From the NCBI GenBank assembly GCA_900314755.1, contig OMWH01000018.1:1-54555 (forward strand): 54,555 bases of DNA, written 5' to 3'. Shown in pieces: positions 43,218 through 51,687 of this stretch. This DNA is from an uncultured Prevotellaceae bacterium (lineage in GTDB: Bacteria > Bacteroidota > Bacteroidia > Bacteroidales > Bacteroidaceae). Made by a program: the position numbers and the translations under genes. A model generated the notes under the pieces. That model worked only from the letters and a program-made list of their open reading frames with translations. It did not search any database and was not told the DNA's origin. Each line of letters opens with the position of its first letter. Position 1 is the first letter of the stretch.

Positions 43218-44723
43218 ATGTTTCACATTTACAAAGGCTACGAACTTGTGGATGCGTACCACAAGATGCGTATGGGCAGGCGCTTCCATCCGAGTGGCGC
43301 CTTTAAGAAAACAACACAGGCAATCGTCGTACTCATCGTGACGCTGTTCCTCTGGAACATGCCGTCGGAGTGGTTCGGCATTGAGGGACTGACCACCGTA
43401 CAACAGCGTATCATCGCCATCTTCGCCTTCGCCACCCTGATGTGGATCCTGGAGGTCGTCTCCTCATGGGCTACCTCCGTGGCGATTATCGGACTGATGC
43501 TGCTCTTCACCTCGGACAGTGGTGTCAAATGGATGTGTGACCCTGACGAGGTGGGCACCCTGCTGTCTTACAAATCGGTGATGGCGACCTTCGCCGACCC
43601 GGTCATCATGCTGTTCATCGGTGGTTTCATCCTTGCCATCGCAGCGACGAAGACGGGACTGGACGCACAACTGGCAAAGGTGCTGCTCAAACCCTTCGGC
43701 AACAAGAGTGACAACGTGCTGCTGGGCTTTATCCTCATCACGGGTCTGTTCTCGATGTTCGTGTCGAACACGGCGACGGCGGCGATGATGCTGACCTTCC
43801 TGACACCGGTGTTCCGCCAACTGCCTCCCGAGGGTAAGGGACGTATCGCCATGGCACTGTCTATCCCCGTTGCCGCCAACCTCGGGGGTATGGGAACACC
43901 CATCGGCACACCTCCCAACACCATCGCCCTGAAATACCTCAACGACCCGGAGGGTCTGAACATGCAACTGGGCTTCGGCGAGTGGATGATGTTCATGACT
44001 CCATTGGTCATCATCCTCCTGTTCCTGGGATGGTACCTGCTGAAGACCCTCTTCCCCTTCAGCCAGAAAACGGTAGAACTGGAGATCGAGGGGGAGATGA
44101 AGAAAGACAAGCATACCTATATCGTCATCGTGACGTTCTTCCTGACGGTGGCTCTCTGGCTGCTGGATGCCGTGACAGGCATCAACTCATACACCGTCGC
44201 CCTAGTACCGTTCATGGTGTTCGCCCTGACGGGTGTCATCAACAAGCGCGACCTGGAGCAGATCAACTGGAGTGTCATCTGGATGGTGGCTGGCGGTTTC
44301 GCACTGGGCTACGGACTGAACGCCTCCGGACTTGCAGCCAATGCGGTGAAGAGCATTCCCTTCGGTGAGTTCTCTCCCCTGCTCATCCTGTTGCTGTCGG
44401 GACTGATCTGCTATCTCCTCTCCAACTTCATCAGCAACTCAGCGACGGCGGCACTGCTGATGCCTATCCTTGCCGTCGTCTGTGCCGCCATGGGTGACAA
44501 GCTGGATGCCATCGGCGGTACACCGACCGTCCTGATCGGTGTTGCCATAGCTGCCTCCAGTGCCATGGTACTGCCCATCTCCACCCCACCGAACGCCCTT
44601 GCCTATGCCACCAACCTGGTACAGCAGAAGGATATGTCGAAGATCGGACTCATCATGGGTATCATCAGCATGGCAATGGGTTACATCCTGCTCTATTTCC
44701 TGGGAACATTACATGTGCTATAA
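43218..44723 (+). CDS. SLC13/DASS family anion:sodium symporter
   Basis: 501 residues with about 11-12 membrane helices. The two family signature regions are present as an inverted-repeat pair: SNTATAAMM (near 186) followed by NLGGMGTPIGTPPNTIAL, and SNSATAALLMP (near 412) followed by LPISTPPNALAY. These bind sodium and the carboxylate or sulfate substrate. About 60 N-terminal residues are cytoplasmic and basic. Substrate may be succinate/other dicarboxylates or sulfate; the metY neighbour makes sulfate attractive but this is inference. Ends 38 bases before a long dyad that may terminate transcription. Confidence 0.9.
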   Translation: MFHIYKGYELVDAYHKMRMGRRFHPSGAFKKTTQAIVVLIVTLFLWNMPSEWFGIEGLTTVQQRIIAIFAFATLMWILEVVSSWATSVAIIGLMLLFTSDSGVKWMCDPDEVGTLLSYKSVMATFADPVIMLFIGGFILAIAATKTGLDAQLAKVLLKPFGNKSDNVLLGFILITGLFSMFVSNTATAAMMLTFLTPVFRQLPPEGKGRIAMALSIPVAANLGGMGTPIGTPPNTIALKYLNDPEGLNMQLGFGEWMMFMTPLVIILLFLGWYLLKTLFPFSQKTVELEIEGEMKKDKHTYIVIVTFFLTVALWLLDAVTGINSYTVALVPFMVFALTGVINKRDLEQINWSVIWMVAGGFALGYGLNASGLAANAVKSIPFGEFSPLLILLLSGLICYLLSNFISNSATAALLMPILAVVCAAMGDKLDAIGGTPTVLIGVAIAASSAMVLPISTPPNALAYATNLVQQKDMSKIGLIMGIISMAMGYILLYFLGTLHVL

Positions 44724-44760
44724 CCCGAAAATTAACAAATTGTAAACTTTAAGCGAAAAT

Positions 44761-44801
44761 AATAGGGAATTTTCTTGGAAGTTTCAAGAAAATTCCCTAT
44801 T
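44761..44801. terminator. 17-bp perfect dyad between SLC13 gene and gdhA
   Basis: 44761-44777 pairs perfectly with 44785-44801 around the loop GAAGTTT; a short T-run follows. It looks like an intrinsic terminator for the SLC13 gene, but it also contains the gdhA promoter (next entry). Confidence 0.75.
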
Positions 44802-44805
44802 TTTG
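44775..44805 (+). promoter_or_regulatory. gdhA promoter embedded in the dyad (-33 TTG, -7 TATTTTTG)
   Basis: TTG (44775-44777) and TATTTTTG (44798-44805) are separated by 20 bases, the optimal Bacteroidota spacing. Both fall at the inner and outer ends of the inverted repeat, so a bound dimeric regulator would cover the promoter. Leader about 45 bases. Confidence 0.65.
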
Positions 44806-44854
44806 CATTACCAATATAACAAAATGTAAGTTTAACGATAAAAACCTTAAAGCT

Positions 44855-46192
44855 ATGAACGTTGAGAAAATCATGCAAGACCTGGAGAAGAAGCATCCGG
44901 GAGAAGTAGAGTACTTACAGGCTGTACGTGAAGTACTGGAGTCTATCAAAGACGTATATAACCAGCATCCTGAGTTTGAGAAGGCAAAAATCGTGGAGCG
45001 CATCGTGGAACCGGAGCGCATCATCACCTTCCGTGTGCCCTGGGTCGACGACAAGGGCGAGGTACAGGTGAACATCGGCTACCGTGTGCAGTTCAACAGT
45101 GCCATCGGTCCGTACAAGGGCGGTCTGCGCTTCCATGCCTCCGTGAACCTGAGCATCCTGAAGTTCCTCGGTTTCGAGCAGACCTTCAAGAATGCGCTGA
45201 CGACCCTGCCGATGGGTGGTGGCAAGGGTGGCAGTGACTTCTCGCCACGTGGCAAGAGCGATGCGGAGATCATGCGCTTCTGCCAGGCTTTCATGTGTGA
45301 GCTGTATAAGGTCATCGGTCCCGATGTCGACGTACCTGCCGGTGATATCGGTGTCGGCGGTCGTGAGATAGGCTACCTCTTCGGTATGTATAAGAAACTG
45401 ACCAGTCAGTTCCATGGCGCTACCCTGACGGGCAAGGGTCTGGAATGGGGCGGCAGCATCCTGCGCCCAGAGGCTACGGGCTATGGTGCCCTGTATTTCG
45501 TCCATCAGATGATGGAGACCCACGGACTGGACATCAAGGGCAAGACCGTCGCCCTCTCTGGTTTCGGCAATGTGGCATGGGGTGCCGCCAAGAAGGCTAC
45601 CGAGCTGGGGGCAAAGGTCATCACCATCAGTGGTCCTGACGGCTATATCTACGACCCTGCCGGTCTCGACGACGAGAAGATAGCGTACCTGCTGGAGCTG
45701 CGTGCCTCAGGCAATGACATCTGCCAGCCGTATGCCGACGAGTTCCCGGGCAGCCAGTTCTTCGAGGGTAAGAAACCATGGGAGCAGAAAGCGGACATCT
45801 ACCTGCCTTGTGCTACGCAGAACGAGCTGAACGGTGACGATGCCGACAAGATTCTTGCCAACAAGCCGCTGTGTGTCGCTGAGGTCAGCAACATGGGATG
45901 CACGGCTGATGCCGTCAATAAGTTCATCGCTGCCGGTCAGCTCTTCGCTCCGGGCAAGGCTGTCAATGCGGGTGGTGTCGCCACCTCCGGTCTGGAGATG
46001 ACGCAGAACTCGATGCGTATCGCCTGGACGGGTGAGGAAGTAGACCAGAAACTGCACCAGATCATGTCGGGCATCCACGACCAGTGTGTAAAATACGGTA
46101 AAGAGGGCAACTATGTCAACTACGTGAAAGGTGCCAACGTGGCAGGCTTCATGAAGGTGGCAAAGGCTATGCTCGCACAGGGTATCGTATAG
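44855..46192 (+). CDS. gdhA: Glutamate dehydrogenase, NADP-type hexameric
   Basis: 445 residues, the normal length for small hexameric GDH. Substrate-binding Lys88 (GPYKGGLRFH) and Lys100-region, catalytic Lys124 in LPMGGGKGGSDF, Asp in PAGDIGVGGREIGY, the Rossmann motif SGFGNVAWGAA, and the C-terminal GPDGYIYDPAG, AEVSNMGCT and KAVNAGGVATSGLEM segments. It makes glutamate from 2-oxoglutarate and ammonium (reversible) in the cytoplasm. NADP preference is guessed from the E. coli-like sequence type. Codon use is rich in C- and G-ending codons, as in highly expressed genes. It is followed by a GC-rich palindromic element. Confidence 0.96.
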   Translation: MNVEKIMQDLEKKHPGEVEYLQAVREVLESIKDVYNQHPEFEKAKIVERIVEPERIITFRVPWVDDKGEVQVNIGYRVQFNSAIGPYKGGLRFHASVNLSILKFLGFEQTFKNALTTLPMGGGKGGSDFSPRGKSDAEIMRFCQAFMCELYKVIGPDVDVPAGDIGVGGREIGYLFGMYKKLTSQFHGATLTGKGLEWGGSILRPEATGYGALYFVHQMMETHGLDIKGKTVALSGFGNVAWGAAKKATELGAKVITISGPDGYIYDPAGLDDEKIAYLLELRASGNDICQPYADEFPGSQFFEGKKPWEQKADIYLPCATQNELNGDDADKILANKPLCVAEVSNMGCTADAVNKFIAAGQLFAPGKAVNAGGVATSGLEMTQNSMRIAWTGEEVDQKLHQIMSGIHDQCVKYGKEGNYVNYVKGANVAGFMKVAKAMLAQGIV

Positions 46193-46199
46193 ACTTTAA

Positions 46200-46303
46200 G
46201 GAGGCGGCACCTCCAGCCTTTGAAGGTGCCGCCTCCGAGGGTCGAAGCCCCGACCTCCTGCCCCCGAAGGCGGCACCTTCGCAGGCAGGAGGCCGGGGCT
46301 TCG
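46200..46303. repeat. GC-rich composite palindromic element (REP-like), likely bidirectional terminator
   Basis: Three hairpins: 46200-46212 with 46224-46236 (13 bp, perfect); 46243-46262 with 46284-46303 (19 of 20 pairs); and inside its loop 46265-46270 with 46276-46281. The word GGCGGCACCT recurs in the first and inner hairpins. It fills the space between the convergent gdhA and the glycine-zipper gene and is far richer in G+C than its surroundings. No T-run follows. Confidence 0.85.
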
Positions 46304-46316
46304 TCTGTCCTATTGG

Positions 46317-47159
46317 TTATTTGCGTCTGGTGACGATGGTGATTTCGTGGCTACCGGCATCAACATCACGGTTGTTGACGGTGGCACCGACCTGTATCTT
46401 TGCCACACCATCCTTCAGCTTCTTGTCGGCAAGGATGGTGGCGGTATAGCGCACGCCATTGTTGGGGGCGATGCTCTCCACACGGAGGTTGGGAGAGATA
46501 TGCAGGTTCTTATTACCCGTCACATCATTGACCATCGGCTGCACGTCATAGAGGGTATGACGGGTGTAGTTCATGATCTCGAAGGATATCTGACACTGCT
46601 CCCCTGCCTTCAGGATACCGTCATGGTCCTGATCGACGAAGCGCGCATTGCGGATGATGATGCGCTCGGGACGGTCAGCGGGTGTCTTAGCGGCACCGAT
46701 ATGGATGGTCTTCTCTGGAGCATCGGTCTGTGTCTTCACCTTCTCTCCCTTCGGTCCCTCAATACCGATGTCAATACGGTCGTCACCACTATGGGTGGCA
46801 TCGAAGCCGCTGTCGTCAGACGACTGGGTGCTACGGCGGTATTTATAGTCGTCGTCATCATAGTCATCGTTGCGGTCATACTGGCGCTGACGCTGCTCCA
46901 TGCGACGGTGGTAGCCCTCTATCTCCTCCTGCCGCTTCTGGTCGGCGGCGGCACCGATGGCAGCACCCACGGCAGCACCTCCCGCCATACCGACAATCGT
47001 ACCGATGTCACTGCCACGCCAGCCACCGGAGATACCACCGATGGCAGAGCCGAGGACGGCACCGATAGTACCACCTGCATAGGCGCCCGTTCCTGTGTAG
47101 GTTCCGCAGCTGCTCATCATGAGAGCAGCACCAATAACGCATATTCCGATCTTCTTCAT
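46317..47159 (-). CDS. Glycine-zipper lipoprotein with Ig-like C-terminal domain
   Basis: 280 residues from ATG 47157-47159, chosen because it gives a lipoprotein signal (MSSC, Cys18) and lies just after a promoter box; the frame is open further upstream without signal. Residues 25-80 are a glycine zipper (GGTIGAVLGSAIGGISGG, GTIVGMAGGAAVGAAIGA) that can insert in or associate with the outer membrane. Residues 82-115 are charged (RRMEQRQRQYDRNDDYDDDD). The rest (about 165-280: DQDHDGILKAGEQCQISFEIMN, TATILADKKLKDGVAKIQV) looks like an Ig-like or CARDB-type beta domain. Envelope function unknown. Converges with gdhA. Confidence 0.82.
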   Translation of the reverse strand: MKKIGICVIGAALMMSSCGTYTGTGAYAGGTIGAVLGSAIGGISGGWRGSDIGTIVGMAGGAAVGAAIGAAADQKRQEEIEGYHRRMEQRQRQYDRNDDYDDDDYKYRRSTQSSDDSGFDATHSGDDRIDIGIEGPKGEKVKTQTDAPEKTIHIGAAKTPADRPERIIIRNARFVDQDHDGILKAGEQCQISFEIMNYTRHTLYDVQPMVNDVTGNKNLHISPNLRVESIAPNNGVRYTATILADKKLKDGVAKIQVGATVNNRDVDAGSHEITIVTRRK

Positions 47160-47187
47160 ATCGCTCTCTGTTTTAATGTTCACGATG

Positions 47188-47195
47188 CAAAGATA
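47188..47195 (-). promoter_or_regulatory. Putative -7 box of the glycine-zipper lipoprotein gene
   Basis: Reads TATCTTTG on the minus strand, 29 bases upstream of the ATG. Confidence 0.6.
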
Positions 47196-47290
47196 CGGAT
47201 TTTCCTCAAAACGGCAAGGGGTATTTCCCGAAAATCGCTTAGGGGATTCCCTATTGGGGGTTGAGAGGTGAGAGTTGAGAGTATAAAAAA

Positions 47291-47311
47291 GGGGCGACAT
47301 CACGTCGCCCC
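47291..47311 (-). terminator. Intrinsic terminator after the T9SS repeat-protein gene
   Basis: Stem GGGGCGAC / GTCGCCCC with loop GTGAT on the minus strand, directly followed by six T. About 55 bases past the stop at 47365. Confidence 0.88.
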
Positions 47312-47364
47312 CGCCATCATCTATTATATATATCCTTTTCCTCAGAGTTGTATGGGGATGATGG

Positions 47365-49251
47365 CTATCTCTTACGCCTGACATACACCTTCTTGCCATT
47401 GATGATATAGACACCGTCTGACAAGCCGTCGAGCGTGGTGGCACCACGACGTACCAGCACACCACCAAGTGTGTAGACGTTCACAGGCTTGACTGTCGTT
47501 ACCACCTTTCTGATACCGTCAGCTACCTTCTTCGTGAGCTGGACGGTAATCTCACCGTCTGCCGTGGCACCATAGGTCAGCAGATAGACGGCTGTCGTCG
47601 TCAACTCGATGGCGAGCACATCCTTTCCTTCAATATTCTCCGTCACCGGAGTGATGGGATTACCCTCCGCATCATAGAAGTCCATGCTCACCGTCTCACC
47701 GGTGATGTCCCAGTAGATGACATCACCCACGGCACCGGTATAGCTGAAGCCCTGCATCTGACCGCCCTTAGGAGCGTCCTTGGTGCTGGTATCACCATCG
47801 GTGAGCGCCTCAAACAACGGGGTCACCGTGAATGTCATGTTCTCCAGGGTATGCACGACAGCCTCGGAGCCTACCCCACCGTCGTTGAACACCTGGATGC
47901 CCACGGTGATGGTCTCGGTGGTCTTCACCGTTTTCGTCGTAGCGTCGAAGGTGTATTCCTCAGAGATGGTGCGTGGCTTCACACCATCCATCGGGATGAC
48001 GATGTCGCTCTTGTCGACACTCTCCGCCGGATCGATGGTGATACGCTGGCGTGGCTCGTCATTGAACCAGTAGTCGATAGCAATGAGTTTGCCGTCGCCC
48101 TGAATCGTTTCTTTGAGGAAATGGTGCGATGAGGTAGCTGACACATGACCAACCTTGTCAATTACCTGATAGGTCAACTCATGCGGTCCTTCACTTAAGG
48201 CAGACGCGTCAACATCGAAACTGATAATTCCGTCAACAGGTGCATCAACCTCCACCATATTAGCCACATCACGATCAATCCAATACCGATACTTCGAGAG
48301 TCCGTTCTCTGCCATCGACAAAGGTTCTGGAACCAAGAAGTTCTTCACAATGATACTGCTGGCATGTCCATTGGCATCCAACACACGGAATGCAATGTTA
48401 TGCAAGCCCGGAGACAAGGCACTGAAATCAATATCCAGGTCAATGATACCGCTGGCTGCCACCTCACCGCTTACCTTATGCTCGAAATCATGGTCTACCC
48501 AGTACTCGTAGGTCTTCAGAACATTCTCTTCCAATGAGGAAGGATTGGGAACCAGGAAGTTCTTCACGATAATACTGCTGGCATGTCCATTGGCATCCAA
48601 CACACGGAATGCAATGTTATGCAAGCCCGGAGACAAGGCACTGAAATCAATATTCAGGTCAATAATACCGCTGGCTGCCACATCACCGCTTACCTTATGC
48701 TCGAAATCATGGTCTACCCAGTACTCATAGGTCTTCAGAACATTCTCTTCCAATGAGGAAGGATTGGGAACCAGGAAGTTCTTCACGATAATGCTGCTGG
48801 CATGTCCATTGGCATCCAACACACGGAATGCAATGTTATGCAAGCCCGGAGACAAGGCACTGAAATCAATATTCAGGTCAATGATACCGCTGGCTGCCAC
48901 ATCACCGCTTACCTTATGCTCGAAATCATGGTCTACCCAGTACTCGTAGGTCTTCAGAACATTCTCTTCCAATGAAGAAGGCTGTGGCACCAGGATGTTC
49001 TTAACAAGTACAGGCGACCATCTGCCGTCACTCGTTCCCACATGGTAAGCCATAACATGCAAGCCTGGTTGCAGCGTCCCTACATCAAGTTGCTGCACCC
49101 AGTTTCCATCCGTTATGGATATGGGAGTGCGGCTGTCGTATGCATAGTCAAACCAGTATTCGCACTTGTTGACAGTCACCTGTGCTGTCATCAAGAGGCA
49201 CCAGCATGACAAAAGCATAGTCATACCTATGGGAATCACACGTTTTTTCAT
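47365..49251 (-). CDS. Secreted tandem-repeat protein with T9SS-type C-terminal sorting domain
   Basis: 628 residues from ATG 49249-49251 (two in-frame codons upstream is only TTG). Signal peptide to about residue 23. Residues 28-94 are a degenerate first unit (CEYWFDYAYDS), then three almost identical 73-residue units (95-167, 168-240, 241-313), each with YEYWVDHDFEHKVSG, GIIDL(N/D)IDFSALSPGLHN and RVLDANGHASS, then a diverged fourth (314-385). Further beta domains follow. The last 40 residues (VNVYTLGGVLVR, LSDGVYIINGKKVYV) are a type A sorting domain for type IX secretion, so the protein should be exported and surface-attached or released. Function unknown; likely adhesin or ligand-binding array. 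Follows the beta-helix gene by 22 bases. Confidence 0.85.
   Translation of the reverse strand: MKKRVIPIGMTMLLSCWCLLMTAQVTVNKCEYWFDYAYDSRTPISITDGNWVQQLDVGTLQPGLHVMAYHVGTSDGRWSPVLVKNILVPQPSSLEENVLKTYEYWVDHDFEHKVSGDVAASGIIDLNIDFSALSPGLHNIAFRVLDANGHASSIIVKNFLVPNPSSLEENVLKTYEYWVDHDFEHKVSGDVAASGIIDLNIDFSALSPGLHNIAFRVLDANGHASSIIVKNFLVPNPSSLEENVLKTYEYWVDHDFEHKVSGEVAASGIIDLDIDFSALSPGLHNIAFRVLDANGHASSIIVKNFLVPEPLSMAENGLSKYRYWIDRDVANMVEVDAPVDGIISFDVDASALSEGPHELTYQVIDKVGHVSATSSHHFLKETIQGDGKLIAIDYWFNDEPRQRITIDPAESVDKSDIVIPMDGVKPRTISEEYTFDATTKTVKTTETITVGIQVFNDGGVGSEAVVHTLENMTFTVTPLFEALTDGDTSTKDAPKGGQMQGFSYTGAVGDVIYWDITGETVSMDFYDAEGNPITPVTENIEGKDVLAIELTTTAVYLLTYGATADGEITVQLTKKVADGIRKVVTTVKPVNVYTLGGVLVRRGATTLDGLSDGVYIINGKKVYVRRKR
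48313..48969. repeat. Three near-identical 219-bp tandem repeats
   Basis: Units 48751-48969, 48532-48750 and 48313-48531 on the minus strand. They differ at only a few positions each, so the array is either young or kept uniform by recombination; copy number could vary between strains and could be mis-assembled. Confidence 0.93.
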
Positions 49252-49273
49252 AAGCAATAGATATGGTTGTTGC

Positions 49274-50299
49274 TTACTCAGTAACAGGACGTGCCACTGC
49301 CTTGATATTCACTTTCAGCTTTCCATCCGCAGATGTCTTACTGTCAATAGTACTACTGATGATGCGTGGGGTGGATGGAATCTTATCCCAACCGTAAGTA
49401 CCGCCATGCAATCCAACCACTGTGCCATCATTGCCCATATACGTATCGGCAATCGTGAATGAACGAGGCTCCGTTCCCTTCAGGTAGTCCAAATTGTTCT
49501 GCTCGTCACCAAACAAAGTCGCCCAATTCGTGTAGTCATAATAGCAATTAGCATAAGTACCACTTCTCTCGATAAAGCTTTGAGCACCGATACAATTGTA
49601 GCACACGCCACCAGCTGTGATAAAACGATTAATAACAGTATTGGTGTAATACCATGGACCATGGTAGTAATCAGAATAATATGCAGTTCCTGCGGTAAGA
49701 ATACAGTGGTCCACCATAATACCGCTCTCTGTGTTAAAACCTCTGCCGATTTCTCCGTTGATATAGCAATTCTGTATCATCAGTCCTGTAACTTTGGCTG
49801 TATTTTCCTGAGTAACATTACCGGAAATGTAACATTGACGAAGGATAACCTGAGACGACTCTGCCCGGAAAACAATGCTGTTAAAGCGACATTTCACGAC
49901 CTTCAGATTATTGAGGGCTGTAGTACCACCTGCGTTGATATCACCATTAACCCACACGCCTTCAATACCGAAGCCGTCCACTAAGTTTGCCTCATTCTGC
50001 AAGGTCAGCGTACCTTCTATTTTTGTCAGTTTTACACCTGTGGCGGCATCATCCTCAAAGCCTGAACCATATATCTTGACAGCTTTATCAACGGCACCGG
50101 GGTTGTTAAATACACCAGACGACAGGGTAATAATATCATTAGCCGCTGCCTCTGCTATGGCAGTCTTTAAACCGTCATTACCATAGAACACCTTGGTTGC
50201 TGTTCCACTCTGCAAGGTTGCAGTCAACTGTTCTGTAACTTGTGCATAGCCCACCGTTGAAGTGGCTAATGCGATGATGGAAAGGAATAGTTTTTTCAT
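49274..50299 (-). CDS. Secreted beta-helix protein of unknown function
   Basis: 341 residues; signal peptide 1-19 (VGYAQ). Residues 40-90 (GLKTAIAEAAANDIITLSSGVFNNPGAV-like region, VKIYGSGF) begin a parallel beta-helix; the middle shows turn after turn of short strands (LNNLKVVKCRFNSIVF, VILRQCYISGNV, GLMIQNCYINGEI, IMVDHCILTAG, YNCIGAQSF). The C-terminus (GGTYGWDKIPSTPRI then a beta strand pair) is a motif I recall from surface proteins of Bacteroidota with the same helix. No catalytic motif. Operon partner of the T9SS repeat protein and divergent from a membrane AraC regulator, 221 bases apart. Confidence 0.8.
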   Translation of the reverse strand: MKKLFLSIIALATSTVGYAQVTEQLTATLQSGTATKVFYGNDGLKTAIAEAAANDIITLSSGVFNNPGAVDKAVKIYGSGFEDDAATGVKLTKIEGTLTLQNEANLVDGFGIEGVWVNGDINAGGTTALNNLKVVKCRFNSIVFRAESSQVILRQCYISGNVTQENTAKVTGLMIQNCYINGEIGRGFNTESGIMVDHCILTAGTAYYSDYYHGPWYYTNTVINRFITAGGVCYNCIGAQSFIERSGTYANCYYDYTNWATLFGDEQNNLDYLKGTEPRSFTIADTYMGNDGTVVGLHGGTYGWDKIPSTPRIISSTIDSKTSADGKLKVNIKAVARPVTE

Positions 50300-50371
50300 A
50301 ATCGTAAGTTTTATATGTGAATAATTTGGTTTTTTGCCGTAAGGCAGGAAGATGGCAACTCTTCAACATCA

Positions 50372-50379
50372 CAAAGATA
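50372..50379 (-). promoter_or_regulatory. Putative -7 box of the beta-helix/repeat-protein operon
   Basis: Reads TATCTTTG on the minus strand; leader about 70 bases. No TTG at the ideal -33 place. Confidence 0.55.
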
Positions 50380-50481
50380 CTGATTATTCTCATAGGGGAC
50401 TTCCCGTATTCACAAAACGTGTTCTCATTTTCACAAAATCTGCATTTTGGGCTATCGGCAAAAACTTTTCCACGGAAAAAG

Positions 50482-50512
50482 TTGCATATATCGTAAATAA
50501 GGTTTATTTTTG
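50482..50512 (+). promoter_or_regulatory. Promoter of the membrane AraC gene (-33 TTG, -7 TATTTTTG)
   Basis: TTG 50482-50484 and TATTTTTG 50505-50512 with a 20-base spacer. The ATG is only 8 bases after the box, so the transcript should have almost no leader. Confidence 0.7.
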
Positions 50513-50520
50513 CCAGTGAT

Positions 50521-51627
50521 ATGCTATATAACCTGATCACATCCTTGCCATTGATGACGTGTGCCCTCTTCTCGGTACTCATTGCCCTCGAGTGGAACAA
50601 TACCCAACTAAGGGAACAGCGCACCTTGCTGGTATTCATGGTGACGGCAACGGTACTCTATGCAGGGCATTATATGTTCTTCAACCATGCCGTACACCTG
50701 GCACCGCTGATGGACACCATCTACGTCACCACCAACCTCTCCGTCTATCCTCTATACCTTATTTATATTATAAGGCTCACCACGACATGGAAACGGACAT
50801 GGCTGTGGCTGCTGCTGCCTGCCGCACTGGCTCTCGTCACCAACGGCACCCTGTATGCGGTGATGGATGACACGCAGGCGCAACAGTTCATCGACCATTA
50901 CCTGTATCATAACGAGATAGACCAGCTGAGCGGGCTGCCCTTGTGGCATGCGCGGTTCCAGAATGTCTGCAAATGTGTCTTTGTGGTGCAGGTGATCGCC
51001 ACTGCCGTCGTGGGCACACGCCATATACGACCGTACGACCATGCCATTGAACGTTTCTACGCCGACACCGACGACAAGTCGATGCGCAACATCCAGTCTA
51101 TCCTTTACCTGGTACTGGCGGCTTGCCTGATGGCTACCATCTCCATCCTGGTTGGTCGTAACCGCTTCACCGATGTCTGCTGGTTGCTTGCCATCCCGTC
51201 TGTCTCCTTCTCGGTACTGCTCTTCGCCATCGGCTTCCTGGGACTGCACCGCCACTTCTCCATCGTCGACCTGGAGCGTGACATGGAAGCCATCAGACAG
51301 GTGGAGAAGGTCAGTGAACCGGTTGCCATATCACTCGCTGAGCGCATCAAGGAGACGGTGATGAAGGAGAAGATATACTTACAACCTAACCTGAAACTGG
51401 AGGACCTGGCGAAGATGATGAATACCAACCGTACGTATATCTATCAGGCAATCAACCAACAGATGGGAACCTCGTTCAACGAGTTCATCAACCGCCAGCG
51501 CATCGCACATGCCGAACAGATGATGAAGGCACACCCTGACATGCAGATACACGACATCGCCATCCGCTCAGGCTTCGCCTCCATCAGCTCTTTCTATCGG
51601 AATTTAAAGAAATTCCAGAGTAAATAA
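50521..51627 (+). CDS. AraC-family regulator with multi-pass membrane N-terminal domain
   Basis: 368 residues. Residues 1-240 contain about seven hydrophobic helices (LITSLPLMTCALFSVLIAL; LLVFMVTATVLYAGHYMFF; VYPLYLIYIIRL; WLWLLLPAALALV; VFVVQVIATAVVG; ILYLVLAACLMATISILVG; LLAIPSVSFSVLLFAIGFLGL). Residues about 265-366 are the AraC HTH pair (LKLEDLAKMMNTNRTYIYQAIN, IHDIAIRSGFASISSFYRNLKKF). The Met at residue 12 lies inside the first helix, so the ATG at 50521 is preferred. Such proteins are membrane one-component regulators; the divergent beta-helix/T9SS operon is the obvious target, by inference. Confidence 0.9.
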   Translation: MLYNLITSLPLMTCALFSVLIALEWNNTQLREQRTLLVFMVTATVLYAGHYMFFNHAVHLAPLMDTIYVTTNLSVYPLYLIYIIRLTTTWKRTWLWLLLPAALALVTNGTLYAVMDDTQAQQFIDHYLYHNEIDQLSGLPLWHARFQNVCKCVFVVQVIATAVVGTRHIRPYDHAIERFYADTDDKSMRNIQSILYLVLAACLMATISILVGRNRFTDVCWLLAIPSVSFSVLLFAIGFLGLHRHFSIVDLERDMEAIRQVEKVSEPVAISLAERIKETVMKEKIYLQPNLKLEDLAKMMNTNRTYIYQAINQQMGTSFNEFINRQRIAHAEQMMKAHPDMQIHDIAIRSGFASISSFYRNLKKFQSK

Positions 51628-51639
51628 GGACATAAAAAA

Positions 51640-51667
51640 TGGGGCGTTGCCATGCGGCAACACCCCA
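51640..51667 (-). terminator. Terminator of the alpha operon (rplQ end)
   Basis: 12-base arms TGGGG-GTTGCC type with one mismatch and loop GCAT; on the minus strand a run of six T follows. It may also stop the convergent AraC gene (stop at 51627). Confidence 0.85.
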
Positions 51668-51687
51668 CTCTATCTAATTCTAAAGAT

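Noticed and set aside
46347-47264. 305-codon Thr/Val/Gly-rich plus-strand frame opposite the glycine-zipper gene
   Set aside because: Low-complexity complement of Gly/Ala codons; the minus strand shows a lipobox and promoter.
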